Assembly: GCF_033439725.1 (NCBI RefSeq)
Contig: NW_026944386.1
Coordinates: 3,472,001-3,536,000 of the forward strand
DNA: 64,000 nt
From: Neurospora tetraspora
Taxonomy: Eukaryota > Ascomycota > Sordariomycetes > Sordariales > Sordariaceae
Reading direction: 5' to 3'
Shown: one piece after another, positions 9,879 to 18,456 of the stretch
Position numbering within the stretch: the first letter of the stretch is position 1
Layout: each line of letters starts with the position of its first letter
Translations under genes and position numbers: made by a program
Notes under the pieces: generated by a model
Database searches by the model: none
Seen by the model: only the letters and a program-made list of their open reading frames with translations
Told to the model about the DNA's origin: nothing

Positions 9879-12125
9879 ATGTCTTCGCCTTCATACGATT
9901 GGCAAGAAGAGGCTTATACTGAATGGCTCGCTCTTCAACAAGACTCCGTACGGAATGTCGCGGAGAGAGAGGCGAACTTAACGCCGGAGAAGAAGGCCCA
10001 ATTAGACGCAGAGACTGCCGCGTGGTTAGCAGATAGGGATGCGGCCGACGAGGCGAAGAAGACACCCAAAGCCCCCAAGAAAGAGGTCAGCCGGAAGAGA
10101 AAGAGATCCACCGATGATCCGGTAGATGAAGGAGGACAGGAGACGAATAGTTCCTCCAATACTTCGGCGGACGCTCCTCCTCCACCGAAGCGAGGCCGGG
10201 GAAGGCCGAAAGGCAGCCGAAGCAAGCCGAAGCCCGAACAACAGCAAGCGCTGGCTGAAGCACAACAACAGCCGTCGCCGCCTCGAGAGCCTTCGCCGGT
10301 CGACCAGCAGGGTAACGTCAATGGCCCCACGGGCTCCTCACTTTCTCCTATTTTGATTCCTTCCAGTCCATCACCTCCACAGGAGAGAGGACCGTTCATG
10401 GCCGGAAGCGAGGAAAACGCGGAAGATAAGAACCCGGACGACGAGTTTGACGAGGAGAAGTTACTAGAGCAGTTTGACAGCCTTGAGGATGAGGATGACC
10501 TTTTCGGAGACCACTATCTTGCTGCCCCTCCCCAGGAGAAAGCGTCGGTGGCCTCCGCCCAAGTTCGAGCTCAGAACGAGGCGATGCCTGGAAGCGAGGA
10601 AAACGCGGAGGAAGAGGACCCTGACGACGACCAGTTAGTCGATGATTCCATGAGCATTGAGGATGAGGACGACCTGTTCGGTGACATATTTGTGGAAAAC
10701 AATACCACCACTCAAGTCCAGCACGATTCCCCAAAAGCTGCCACTTCTTACACTTCGGCGGCTGTCTTTGCAACTCCCTCCACGACCGCCAGCTCCGCTG
10801 CTTCTGGACCTAGTACGACCACCACCTCAATTTTCGTTTCTGGTTCTGGCTCCGGCTCCGGTTCCGCCTCTAATGCGGCTGCGACTGCCGCTCCTGCCCC
10901 CTCGGTGGCCACTTCCGAGGCAGAGATAGAGGCAGAAATATGGGCTCTCATAGATTCAAATCTGGAGGGCATCCAAGAGGCACCGGAGCTGGCGGTTCCG
11001 GGACCTGCCCTTGGAGTTGAATTTAGAGCTGCCTGGTCCGGTGCTTCTGGCGCTACTAGCTCTGCTGCTTCTAGTATTTCGAGTACCTCAACTATCGTTT
11101 CTGGTTCTGGCTCTGGCTTCGTTGCCGCTCCCACTACTTTGGCGGCCGCTTACGGAACCGCCAGCTCCATTGCCCCTAGAACTGCATCTAGAACTACCTT
11201 TGGAGCTGCCCCTAGCTTTGCCAATTCTGCTGTTCCTGGTACTGCCAGTCGTGCCACTCCAACTCCTGTAGCGGGTAGAGCTCAGCCAGGGGTCCAAGCG
11301 ATGAACGGATACCGAGGTCAGCGTCATTTGACTGTTGCTGGCGCAGGAATGGGCCTCGGCGATAGCGGACAGATGATTCGGCAGCAACAGATGATTCGGC
11401 AGCAACAGATGCTTCGGCAGCAACAGATGCTTCGGCAGCAACAGATGCTTCGGCAGCAACAGATGATTCGGCAGCAACAGATAGCTCCAGCTGTGCAGAA
11501 AATGGCTTCAATGTCATCTGGTGCCTCAGCTGTTGTTTCTGGTTCCGGCTCTGGTGCTGTCTTTGGCGCGGCTTCGGCTACTGCTCCTTCCAGCGTTACT
11601 TTGAGTGCTAGAGGTAATATCGCTTTCACGGGCGGTGTCGCCGCCTTGTATAAAAACGCCTCCGCGGCCCAGCCAAGAGCTTCACAGCCGCCGTCGCACC
11701 CGCCATCGGTTTTGCCGGCCGGCCGACCACAACAGGCTATCGGGCACAGAAACCCCTCGCCTCATTCTCCTTTTCTTCCTCCTCCTCCTCATTGTCCAGG
11801 AGCAGCATTGGTGGGCCTCCCTCGGGTGCAGCAACCACAGATCTACCAGCAGGTCCAACGACCACAGATATACCAGCAGGTTCAACTACCACAGACCCGT
11901 CAGCAGGTTCAACCTGTACAGATATATCAGGAGGCCAAGCCTCCACAGACCATCATCAACCTTGAAGACCCGACGCCCCCTTCCATTCCTCCTCAAACCC
12001 TCCCCCCACACGTCCGACGTCAGCCCTCACACCACGAACGAGCTCGTGATGACGAGAAACAAATCGGGCGTGATCCTTTCCCCGATATGCTATGTCTCTG
12101 GGGACCTGGGTGCGGGTCGTGCTAG
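9879..12125 (+). CDS. Q-rich protein with AT-hook, acidic duplication and MIRQQQ repeats; function unknown
   Basis: A single open frame of 748 residues from the ATG at 9879, just after a probable leader-intron acceptor. Order of parts: a charged N terminus (about residues 1-85); a lysine-rich stretch ending in an AT-hook-like KRGRGRPKGS (residues 104-113); two related acidic modules at residues 174-211 and 236-269, both GSEENAE...PDD...S-EDEDDLFGD; a long Ser/Ala/Thr/Gly-rich stretch; six MIRQQQ / MLRQQQ hexads (499-534); and PQIYQQVQ-type repeats (about 654-691). No catalytic domain is seen. AT-hooks bind the minor groove of AT-rich DNA, and acidic DLFGD-like modules with Q-rich tracts are typical of transcription activators, so a nuclear regulator is a fair inference but unproven. 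The frame is open throughout with no obvious introns. Confidence 0.65.
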   Translation: MSSPSYDWQEEAYTEWLALQQDSVRNVAEREANLTPEKKAQLDAETAAWLADRDAADEAKKTPKAPKKEVSRKRKRSTDDPVDEGGQETNSSSNTSADAPPPPKRGRGRPKGSRSKPKPEQQQALAEAQQQPSPPREPSPVDQQGNVNGPTGSSLSPILIPSSPSPPQERGPFMAGSEENAEDKNPDDEFDEEKLLEQFDSLEDEDDLFGDHYLAAPPQEKASVASAQVRAQNEAMPGSEENAEEEDPDDDQLVDDSMSIEDEDDLFGDIFVENNTTTQVQHDSPKAATSYTSAAVFATPSTTASSAASGPSTTTTSIFVSGSGSGSGSASNAAATAAPAPSVATSEAEIEAEIWALIDSNLEGIQEAPELAVPGPALGVEFRAAWSGASGATSSAASSISSTSTIVSGSGSGFVAAPTTLAAAYGTASSIAPRTASRTTFGAAPSFANSAVPGTASRATPTPVAGRAQPGVQAMNGYRGQRHLTVAGAGMGLGDSGQMIRQQQMIRQQQMLRQQQMLRQQQMLRQQQMIRQQQIAPAVQKMASMSSGASAVVSGSGSGAVFGAASATAPSSVTLSARGNIAFTGGVAALYKNASAAQPRASQPPSHPPSVLPAGRPQQAIGHRNPSPHSPFLPPPPHCPGAALVGLPRVQQPQIYQQVQRPQIYQQVQLPQTRQQVQPVQIYQEAKPPQTIINLEDPTPPSIPPQTLPPHVRRQPSHHERARDDEKQIGRDPFPDMLCLWGPGCGSC
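11373..11480 (+). repeat. Six 18-bp coding repeats (MIRQQQ/MLRQQQ)
   Basis: Six head-to-tail units of ATG(A/C)TTCGGCAGCAACAG, in order I, I, L, L, L, I at the second residue. The units are otherwise identical, pointing to recent slippage or unequal exchange. The reading frame is kept because the unit is 18 bp. Confidence 0.95.
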
Positions 12126-13080
12126 CAGTGCGAACTGAACGCTCATGTGGCGGAGGTGGAAAAGCGATAACGAAAAGGGGCTCGTTTCTATAGTGGTAAC
12201 GGAAGAGGAGAAACGGAAACCGGGGCAGCCAAGAAATACTGGACGGGAGTGCCGGTAAATGGAAGCACAGTGAATGCCCCTGGGCGCCAAGGCACGGCTG
12301 GCCAACATTATACACAGTAGGTAGTCTCCCGGAGGAGTACCGATCTGGGCTTTAAGGTCTCTCGAGGGGTTTTTTAAAGGTGGAAGAAGCACAGGGCCAT
12401 GGTCATATCTCGTATCCCGTCATGATAGGGAGCCAATAAGAGGCTATAGAGGGACAAAGATGGTTGACGGAGTAGATTATCTCTCATCTTTTGATGTCAC
12501 CATTAGCGAAATAGCGATTATTCCGATAGCATATCTTTTTCTTCAAGTAAAGAGTAAAATCCCAAGATTGAGTTCTTGTTAGTCCAAAAATGCCCGTGCG
12601 GCCACTACCTTCCATTTGAGCCGCCGATGTGTGCAAGTTTGGTATCATGCCGCTCTTCGGGTCGACCTTCGGCTTCAACCTCTCACCTCAACATCACCAC
12701 TCGATCACTTCTCAACACCACCTCACCTTCAACTCACTTTGGCCTCAACATCGTTTCCATCACCGACTTTGCCGCAGGCTCCACGCAAAATTTCTGCACA
12801 GGGCACACAGAAATTTTTTCTATTTAAACCCGGCCCCCGACCCCTCCTCTCTTCTCCCAGACTTCTTCCTCGCTTCATCCATCACCGCTTCGACCCAACC
12901 TCGACCACCACCAACCATCTCAACTTTTCCACCCACTCAATCGCCTTTTCAAATCCCGATTGATTCCTACAACTCTTCCCACTACCTTTCCAACTTTCTC
13001 TCCATTCTCCTTCCCAACTTCCTCGTCGCATTTTCTCCTTCAACTCGCCACCTCTCGCGACACCGCGCAACACTCTCACA
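12126..13080. promoter_or_regulatory. Intergenic region with likely promoter of the N/Q-rich gene
   Basis: No gene of its own is seen. A TATA-like TATTTAAA lies near 12820, followed by a C-rich stretch and a pyrimidine-rich leader of about 250 bases up to the ATG at 13081. Frames open across 12629-13456 on the plus strand and 12982-13464 on the minus strand are shadows of the codon-biased gene downstream. Confidence 0.5.
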
Positions 13081-13473
13081 ATGCAACAGCATCCGCAGCA
13101 ATTCCAGCACGGCCAATCGCGCCAGCAAGGTCAAGTCCCTCAGCAGCAATTTGGAGGTCCTCAACCTCAGAATCTGTTCATGCAGCCTGGCAACTACCAG
13201 ATGCCTTCGCCAATCCATCACCAGCAGGCCCCGCATCGCGGACAGCGTCGGGTTTTTGCGCAATCCTTCCAGGAGAGCGATCTCCCTCAGCAGTACTTCG
13301 GACAGTCGCAGTCTCCTCAGCAGCATGCCCAAGTCTTCCAGCATCCCCAGCAGGCTATGTATCCCCAAGAGGCGCAACAGAACTGGCAGCAGGGCGCCAC
13401 TCAGCCTGGCGTCACCAACGAGTCCTTCAACTTCAACTTCAATCAGCAGCAGTTGAGTCCCCATGGCAACTAG
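13081..13473 (+). CDS. Q-rich N-terminal frame ending at an in-frame TAG, upstream of the N/Q-rich gene
   Basis: 130 codons from an ATG behind a TATA-like motif and pyrimidine-rich leader, ending at TAG (13471-13473). The residues are very rich in Gln, His and Pro (MQQHPQQFQHGQ..., QQFGGPQPQN, FNFNFNQQQL). The frame at 13483 is the same frame: only the TAG and the codons GAG AAT GCC lie between them. Composition and codon choice carry on unchanged across the stop. So this is either the front of a 1049-codon gene cut by one nonsense codon, or a protein made by stop readthrough, or an unusually long upstream ORF. I found no plausible intron that removes the TAG. Function unknown. Confidence 0.6.
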   Translation: MQQHPQQFQHGQSRQQGQVPQQQFGGPQPQNLFMQPGNYQMPSPIHHQQAPHRGQRRVFAQSFQESDLPQQYFGQSQSPQQHAQVFQHPQQAMYPQEAQQNWQQGATQPGVTNESFNFNFNQQQLSPHGN

Positions 13474-13482
13474 GAGAATGCC

Positions 13483-16230
13483 ATGGGAACTTCAAACACC
13501 CCGCTGAGCGACTTGAACCTCGAGAACTTTGAGATTGACCAATCTTTGATGTTGGCTGCCAATGACGGCTTCGGCCTCGACAACTTTGGCCATCTCCAGG
13601 GTCAGCAGCAGCAGCAGAACGTCATCTCTCAGAATGCATTCACCTGGCCAACTGAGAACTTCGTCCATGATCAGGCGTCGCAGGTTGCCAATCATAGCCG
13701 TAACAATTCGTCAGTGTCTTTGACTCCGCCTGCCAACAATTCGTATGGTCTTTTCAACACCACTCCTGCCGCGGCTTCGCACAACTCCTTCAGCAACACT
13801 CCCGCGGACAACTCGCACAACTCCTTCAGCAACACTCCCGCGGACAACTCGCACAACTCTTTCACCAACAATCCCACCGAGAACTTCGTCCATGATCAGG
13901 CGTCGCAAATTACCAATCATAGCCGTGCCAATTCGTCAGTGTCTTTGACTCCTTCGCCTGCCGATAATTCGTATGGTGTCTTCAACAACAGTCCCGCCCA
14001 GAATGCGCATACCTCTTTCACCACCACTCCCGTCGCGGATTCGCTCAACACTTCCAACAACTCTCCCGCTGGCAACTCGCCCAACTCTTCCAACACCTCT
14101 CCCGCTGCGACTTCGCACAACTCTTTCACCAACAATCCCGTCGAGAGTTCGCAGAACTCTTTCAACAACTCTCCCGCTGGCAATTCACCCAACACTTTCA
14201 ACAACTCTCCTGCCCAGAACTTCTCAGCTGGCTGGGGAGTCGAAGTCGGCAACAACAGCTTCGGTGACTTGTCGGCATCTTTCTCTCCTGCGAGCGAGAA
14301 TCATCAGAACTTCGTTGATCTCACGGGCGACAACGTTTCCTTTGGTCAAGGATCGCAAGTTGCCAACTATGGCCAGATCGACCCCTTCGCATCATTTGCC
14401 TCGCCGGCTGAGAATTCCCAGCAGCAGGCTTTCAACACCGCACCAGAGAGCCAACACAATGCTCACGAACATCAAGCCTTTGCCAACGCAGCGGGTGCCC
14501 AATCTTTCCAGCAGTCCGGCTCTCCTCATATCCCCAACACCCCATCACCTTCTCAACAGTCTCCCGCTCCCACGCCCAAGAAGTCGGCCAAGAAAAGGGC
14601 ATCTTTGCCAAAGAGCCCTGCCGCAAAGCGCCCTGCGAAGAGAGCTAGAAAGAACAAGGCTCCCGCCAACAACGAGCAGCTTGCTGACTCTGTGGCTGTC
14701 GACAATGGTCACCTGCTGGAAGACGAAGCTGCCACCGCCGATGTCGACACCAATGAGTATCTCTTGGGAGCTGAGCTCAATCCCCAGGAGTATGTGTATA
14801 ACCTCGATGCCCCCCTCCGCACTTTTAGCGATTCGATCCCCCGGAATGTCCCTGTAAACGGAAATGCGCCTGCTCCTGCCACCAATGCGATCTCCCAAGA
14901 TGTTCCCGTAGACGGAAATGCGCCTCCTCCTGCTAACAATTCCATCGAGAACGACCCTTTTGTTGCGCCTCCTCCTGCCAGCAATGGCATCGAGAACGAC
15001 CCTCTTGTCATATTCCTCAATGAGGAAAATGCGAGACTCAATGCCATGAAACAAGCCAACCAGGTTAGCATCGCAATTCCCAATATTCTCGATAGGTTGA
15101 CTGACACAGAACAGCAGGCTCAACTGAACAACGTGGCGAACATTGAGCCCAACAGCCCTCCCAAAAAGCGTAAGCGCGGCAACTCGACTCGCACGCCAAA
15201 CGTCGGCGATGCCCCCGCCAAGAAGAGAAAAGTGCCGAAGAAGGCCAAGGCCAAGGGCAGATTGTCCAAGTCGGCTTCCTCGGCCAAGTTCGGTCTCGGC
15301 AAAGGCGCGGGCACCGGTCTCAACTCCCCTAGGACCATGTACGTTTTTGAGGATCGCGCCTTCTACCTGATTCCTGCCCAGATCATGCCTGATTTCCTCG
15401 AGTTTGTTTCGACGCCCAGAGAGATTCCAGTCCCGCAGCAGTCCTTCGACGCGCAGCAGTTTTCCATTGAGCAACAACAACAACAGTCTTTCGCTCAGCA
15501 ACAGCCCGCTCCTGTTCAGCAACAAGATCCCTTCCAACAGCAGGCCGCCATTGAGCAGCCAGCTCCAGTTCAAGAGCAGTTTGAGCCTGCCTACGACATC
15601 GATGGACGACTCCTCACCCTGCTCGAAGACGACGAAGTCAACGAGCAAAACAACGATGACGACCCTTACGCCCCGGCTCCCCGCCGCCCTGTTCCCCTCA
15701 GTGAAGCCGCCATCGCCTTTGGCCTCACTAGCCTCTCGACCGAGCATAGCCCGTCGTCCTCTCTCAACCCATCGCCTTCTGTTCACACCCCACCAGCCGC
15801 CTCTTTTCCCCCTGGCCCCGCCCAGCCTTCATTTGCCTCATCGCCTGCGGCCAGCAGCAGCAATGGCACCAATACCGGCAATGCCAGCAGCGACATCGTC
15901 ATCAATCCCATCCCCGAATCCAGCCCTCGTTTCATTCCTAACAACCGTGAGATCATCGCGCGATTCAATTTGACCCCGACAGGCAGCGGCACTGAGCGCG
16001 ACGCTAGCCACCTGGAGTACTTCATCAACCTGGTTCACAGCAGTGGCCTGTTCGCCTGCGGCCACCACGACGAGATCCCCGGCGGTTTCCGCTGGGAGAG
16101 TTGGAAGACTGCTGAGGAGAACTTGTTGGCGCTGCGTCCGTTCTTTGGTACTTTGACCACCAAGGCTTGGTTCGACCAGTGGAAGAAGGGTGAGAATCCG
16201 GTCCAGTTGGCCGAGATGGAGGATGAGTAG
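13483..16230 (+). CDS. N/Q-rich nuclear-type protein with tandem repeats; function unknown
   Basis: 915 residues from ATG 13483 (GCCATGG, a good start context), in frame with the 130-codon frame that ends 9 bases upstream. Residues about 58-250 contain ENFVHDQASQ...NHSR.NSSVSLTP blocks repeated 225 bp apart (from 13654 and 13879) and exact 36-bp units SHNSFSNTPADN (13777-13848), then looser NSPAGNSPN-type units. Two basic clusters look like nuclear localisation signals: KKSAKKRASLPKSP...KRPAKRARKNK (from residue 366) and KKRKRG...KKRKVPKKAKAK (from residue 561). Q-rich stretches follow. The last 80 residues are different: an ordered, aromatic-rich block (LEYFINLVHSSGLFACGHHDEIPGGFRWESWKTAEENLLALRPFF) that is probably a small folded domain. 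No known domain is recognised. A nuclear scaffold or regulator is a guess from the basic clusters only. Confidence 0.75.
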   Translation: MGTSNTPLSDLNLENFEIDQSLMLAANDGFGLDNFGHLQGQQQQQNVISQNAFTWPTENFVHDQASQVANHSRNNSSVSLTPPANNSYGLFNTTPAAASHNSFSNTPADNSHNSFSNTPADNSHNSFTNNPTENFVHDQASQITNHSRANSSVSLTPSPADNSYGVFNNSPAQNAHTSFTTTPVADSLNTSNNSPAGNSPNSSNTSPAATSHNSFTNNPVESSQNSFNNSPAGNSPNTFNNSPAQNFSAGWGVEVGNNSFGDLSASFSPASENHQNFVDLTGDNVSFGQGSQVANYGQIDPFASFASPAENSQQQAFNTAPESQHNAHEHQAFANAAGAQSFQQSGSPHIPNTPSPSQQSPAPTPKKSAKKRASLPKSPAAKRPAKRARKNKAPANNEQLADSVAVDNGHLLEDEAATADVDTNEYLLGAELNPQEYVYNLDAPLRTFSDSIPRNVPVNGNAPAPATNAISQDVPVDGNAPPPANNSIENDPFVAPPPASNGIENDPLVIFLNEENARLNAMKQANQVSIAIPNILDRLTDTEQQAQLNNVANIEPNSPPKKRKRGNSTRTPNVGDAPAKKRKVPKKAKAKGRLSKSASSAKFGLGKGAGTGLNSPRTMYVFEDRAFYLIPAQIMPDFLEFVSTPREIPVPQQSFDAQQFSIEQQQQQSFAQQQPAPVQQQDPFQQQAAIEQPAPVQEQFEPAYDIDGRLLTLLEDDEVNEQNNDDDPYAPAPRRPVPLSEAAIAFGLTSLSTEHSPSSSLNPSPSVHTPPAASFPPGPAQPSFASSPAASSSNGTNTGNASSDIVINPIPESSPRFIPNNREIIARFNLTPTGSGTERDASHLEYFINLVHSSGLFACGHHDEIPGGFRWESWKTAEENLLALRPFFGTLTTKAWFDQWKKGENPVQLAEMEDE
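13777..13848 (+). repeat. 36-bp tandem coding repeat (two exact units) inside a larger repeat field
   Basis: Two identical units encoding SHNSFSNTPADN lie head to tail and are followed by a diverged third (SHNSFTNNPTEN). They lie inside a 225-bp period repeat whose ENFVHDQASQ blocks begin at 13654 and 13879. Confidence 0.9.
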
Positions 16231-17781
16231 ATGGAGGTTGAGGAGTGAACAATTTCTGTGATGGGAATTGGAAGAAGAGTGGAAGAAAAGTGTTTCCGCT
16301 AGTCAGGCGCAACAAAGATTGGTGTCTGAAAGGCTTCAACGTCCAACATCCAACGACATTCACCAACAAACAGTTTGGTGAAAGGCGAACGATTTGGTCT
16401 TATGTATCGGCCATTCAAGACATCGGCACGCAGCCAGTTGACAACAGATCAACAAACAAACAAAACAAAGTCGGCAAACAGATCGACAAACAGCAAAGCA
16501 GCCACGATTACAGTTACTGCTACGGTTACGGTTTCCTTTTTTCCCATTTCATTACTTGCTTTCATCAAACTCACCATGTTCGGCGCTGCTGTTGAATACA
16601 ACAACAGCATACACAAAGATTCATGGCAACAAGACCTTTACATTATCAGTGTGTGGTCAGTCACTTTGGTTCAGACAGGACAGGTTTTTACATATTTCGG
16701 ATTTGGCACTTGGCACTTGGAAGGAGGGATGATGATTCATGATACCCAGAGATACCCATGATGCATTTTCAGGCGCTTTCCTTTTTCTTTTCTTCTTTGG
16801 CAGGTCACGGATAAACAGGTTACAACGGTTATGAAGGTTATGAGGTTACGATTTTACGAGGTTTATGATCATACGAAGATATGATACATGACAGATGGTT
16901 CTTTCACATGGAACATGGCACTTAGAAATTCGCTAGGTGCTCTTCTCAAGCATCAACTCCCTTAAGTTGGAGTCGTTTATGGATGCGCGAGAGAGTAGGG
17001 TAGGAAAGCCCTCAGCGGATTAGAGAGATCATGGATACGGTTCGGAAATAGCTATTACTTGACGAAAATCATCCAAATTGCACATATAAGCAGCTTCGTG
17101 GCGTGACATGTGTGTGTGCTTGAATTGTTCATCTTCGAGTACACTATTCAGCGAGACTTGCTCCAGCCGTAGCCATTTGGGAACATGTGTCTCTCAACAT
17201 TTCGATGACTATCTTCCTGCTCGTACTGTCTGCCCATCACCATTCCATATCTCTACCCTCCTCCTCCTCTTCCCAATGCCTCTAGTAGACATGGTTCCGT
17301 TCTCATACCTGCTCTTGTCGTCTCGATTCCAATCCCAACTCTTAACCCGCATTTCTTTCCATGGCCTTAACAATATCCTTGACATTCAAGCTTCCCTTGC
17401 TCTTCTTACTCCTTGATTTTGTTTGCTACCTACGGTTTTCTGTTAGATCATGCTTTACCATTTTGTCCATGTGAGCCAGAATTACGCTTGTGGGGAAGAT
17501 TGCCTGGGATATTTTGTTCACGTCAAACCGAAGAAGGAGAAGAAGGCCGACAATTGCAGATCCCAAACCACTTGTCTCGAGAAAACGAGATGTACTCTGG
17601 CATCTTCTGGGAGATAGTTTGACCATGCGTTTTTCACTACATAAAACAGGCAGATAGTCAGTGTTGCGGACGCCATGAAACCCAACAAATACACTCACCA
17701 ACAGTTGCCCACACCCAACTGCAACGCCCAAATTCTCGCCGCGCCCCGACTGTTTTTCTACTCCTTCCCCTCTCCTCGCAG
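16231..17781. other. Intergenic region (3' flank of N/Q-rich gene, upstream of small coiled protein)
   Basis: No coding gene is recognised. Near 16810-16870 there is a run of GGTTATGA/GGTTACGA-like repeats. The last 20 bases are a pyrimidine tract ending CGCAG directly before the ATG at 17782, which looks like the end of a leader intron whose donor I could not fix. Confidence 0.45.
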
Positions 17782-18456
17782 ATGACTACTCCAGGTCCTA
17801 ACGGCTCTCAAAGTGAGAGCCTCCATCCAGCTACATCATCCTCACTGTCTCAACCCCCCTCATCCCCTCGTTCCCTTCTCCACTCCCAACCCAAGCCACC
17901 AACCCCCCTCCCACCCCGAACCACCAGGAGCAAATCCGTCCCTCAAATATCACCTTCGAAAAAGACGGCACCAGCCGCCACCACGACCACGACCACGAAG
18001 CCAGCTTTCTCCGAAATCTCCTCACTCTACCAATACACCTGGGATCGCATCGACGACCTCAAGATCATCACGGGCGCCCTCTGCGAGCGACTGATTGCGC
18101 TAGAAGACACCGTAGCCACACTGGACGAAGACGACAATATGGAAATTTTCACGAGGAAGGCGTTCGACATGGCGACGGAGGGGCAGCTCATAGCAATGAT
18201 TGCGGAGCAGTTTAAGGAGACTGGGACGAAAATAGCGGATAGAGGGACGGATGTGGGTTTGGGAAAGTGTGATGGGAAGGGGGATGGGAATAAAAGGGGG
18301 CTGGGGAGTGAAAATGGGGATAGGAATGGGAGCAGGGAGGGGAGTTGGGATGGGAATGGTAAGACCAGAATGAAGGGAAGGAAGAAGCAGAGGGCCACAG
18401 TCAGTGATCCAGAAACGGTCAGTGATCCGGACACAGACAGTGACCCAGACTTGTAA
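17782..18456 (+). CDS. Hypothetical 224-residue protein with a central helical segment
   Basis: The single open frame starts at an ATG immediately after TCTCCTCGCAG, a likely acceptor. Residues 1-75 are Ser/Pro/Thr-rich and disordered in character. Residues about 75-155 look ordered and helical (FSEISSLYQYTWDRIDDLKIITGALCERLIALEDTVATL...EGQLIAMIAEQFKETG), with heptad-like leucines suggesting a coiled coil. The C-terminal 70 residues are Gly/Asp/Lys-rich and come from a GGGATGGGAA-type purine repeat. No family is recognised. The ordered middle argues for a real gene. Confidence 0.5.
   Translation: MTTPGPNGSQSESLHPATSSSLSQPPSSPRSLLHSQPKPPTPLPPRTTRSKSVPQISPSKKTAPAATTTTTTKPAFSEISSLYQYTWDRIDDLKIITGALCERLIALEDTVATLDEDDNMEIFTRKAFDMATEGQLIAMIAEQFKETGTKIADRGTDVGLGKCDGKGDGNKRGLGSENGDRNGSREGSWDGNGKTRMKGRKKQRATVSDPETVSDPDTDSDPDL

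Noticed and set aside
12629-13456. 275-codon plus-strand frame beginning MCKFGIMPLFG
   Set aside because: It overlaps the Q-rich gene start in another frame and is a shadow of its CAG-rich codons; it has no motif.
14545-15786. 413-codon minus-strand frame opposite the N/Q-rich gene
   Set aside because: It is an antisense shadow caused by codon bias of the forward gene, with repetitive RR/VV/LL composition and no domain.
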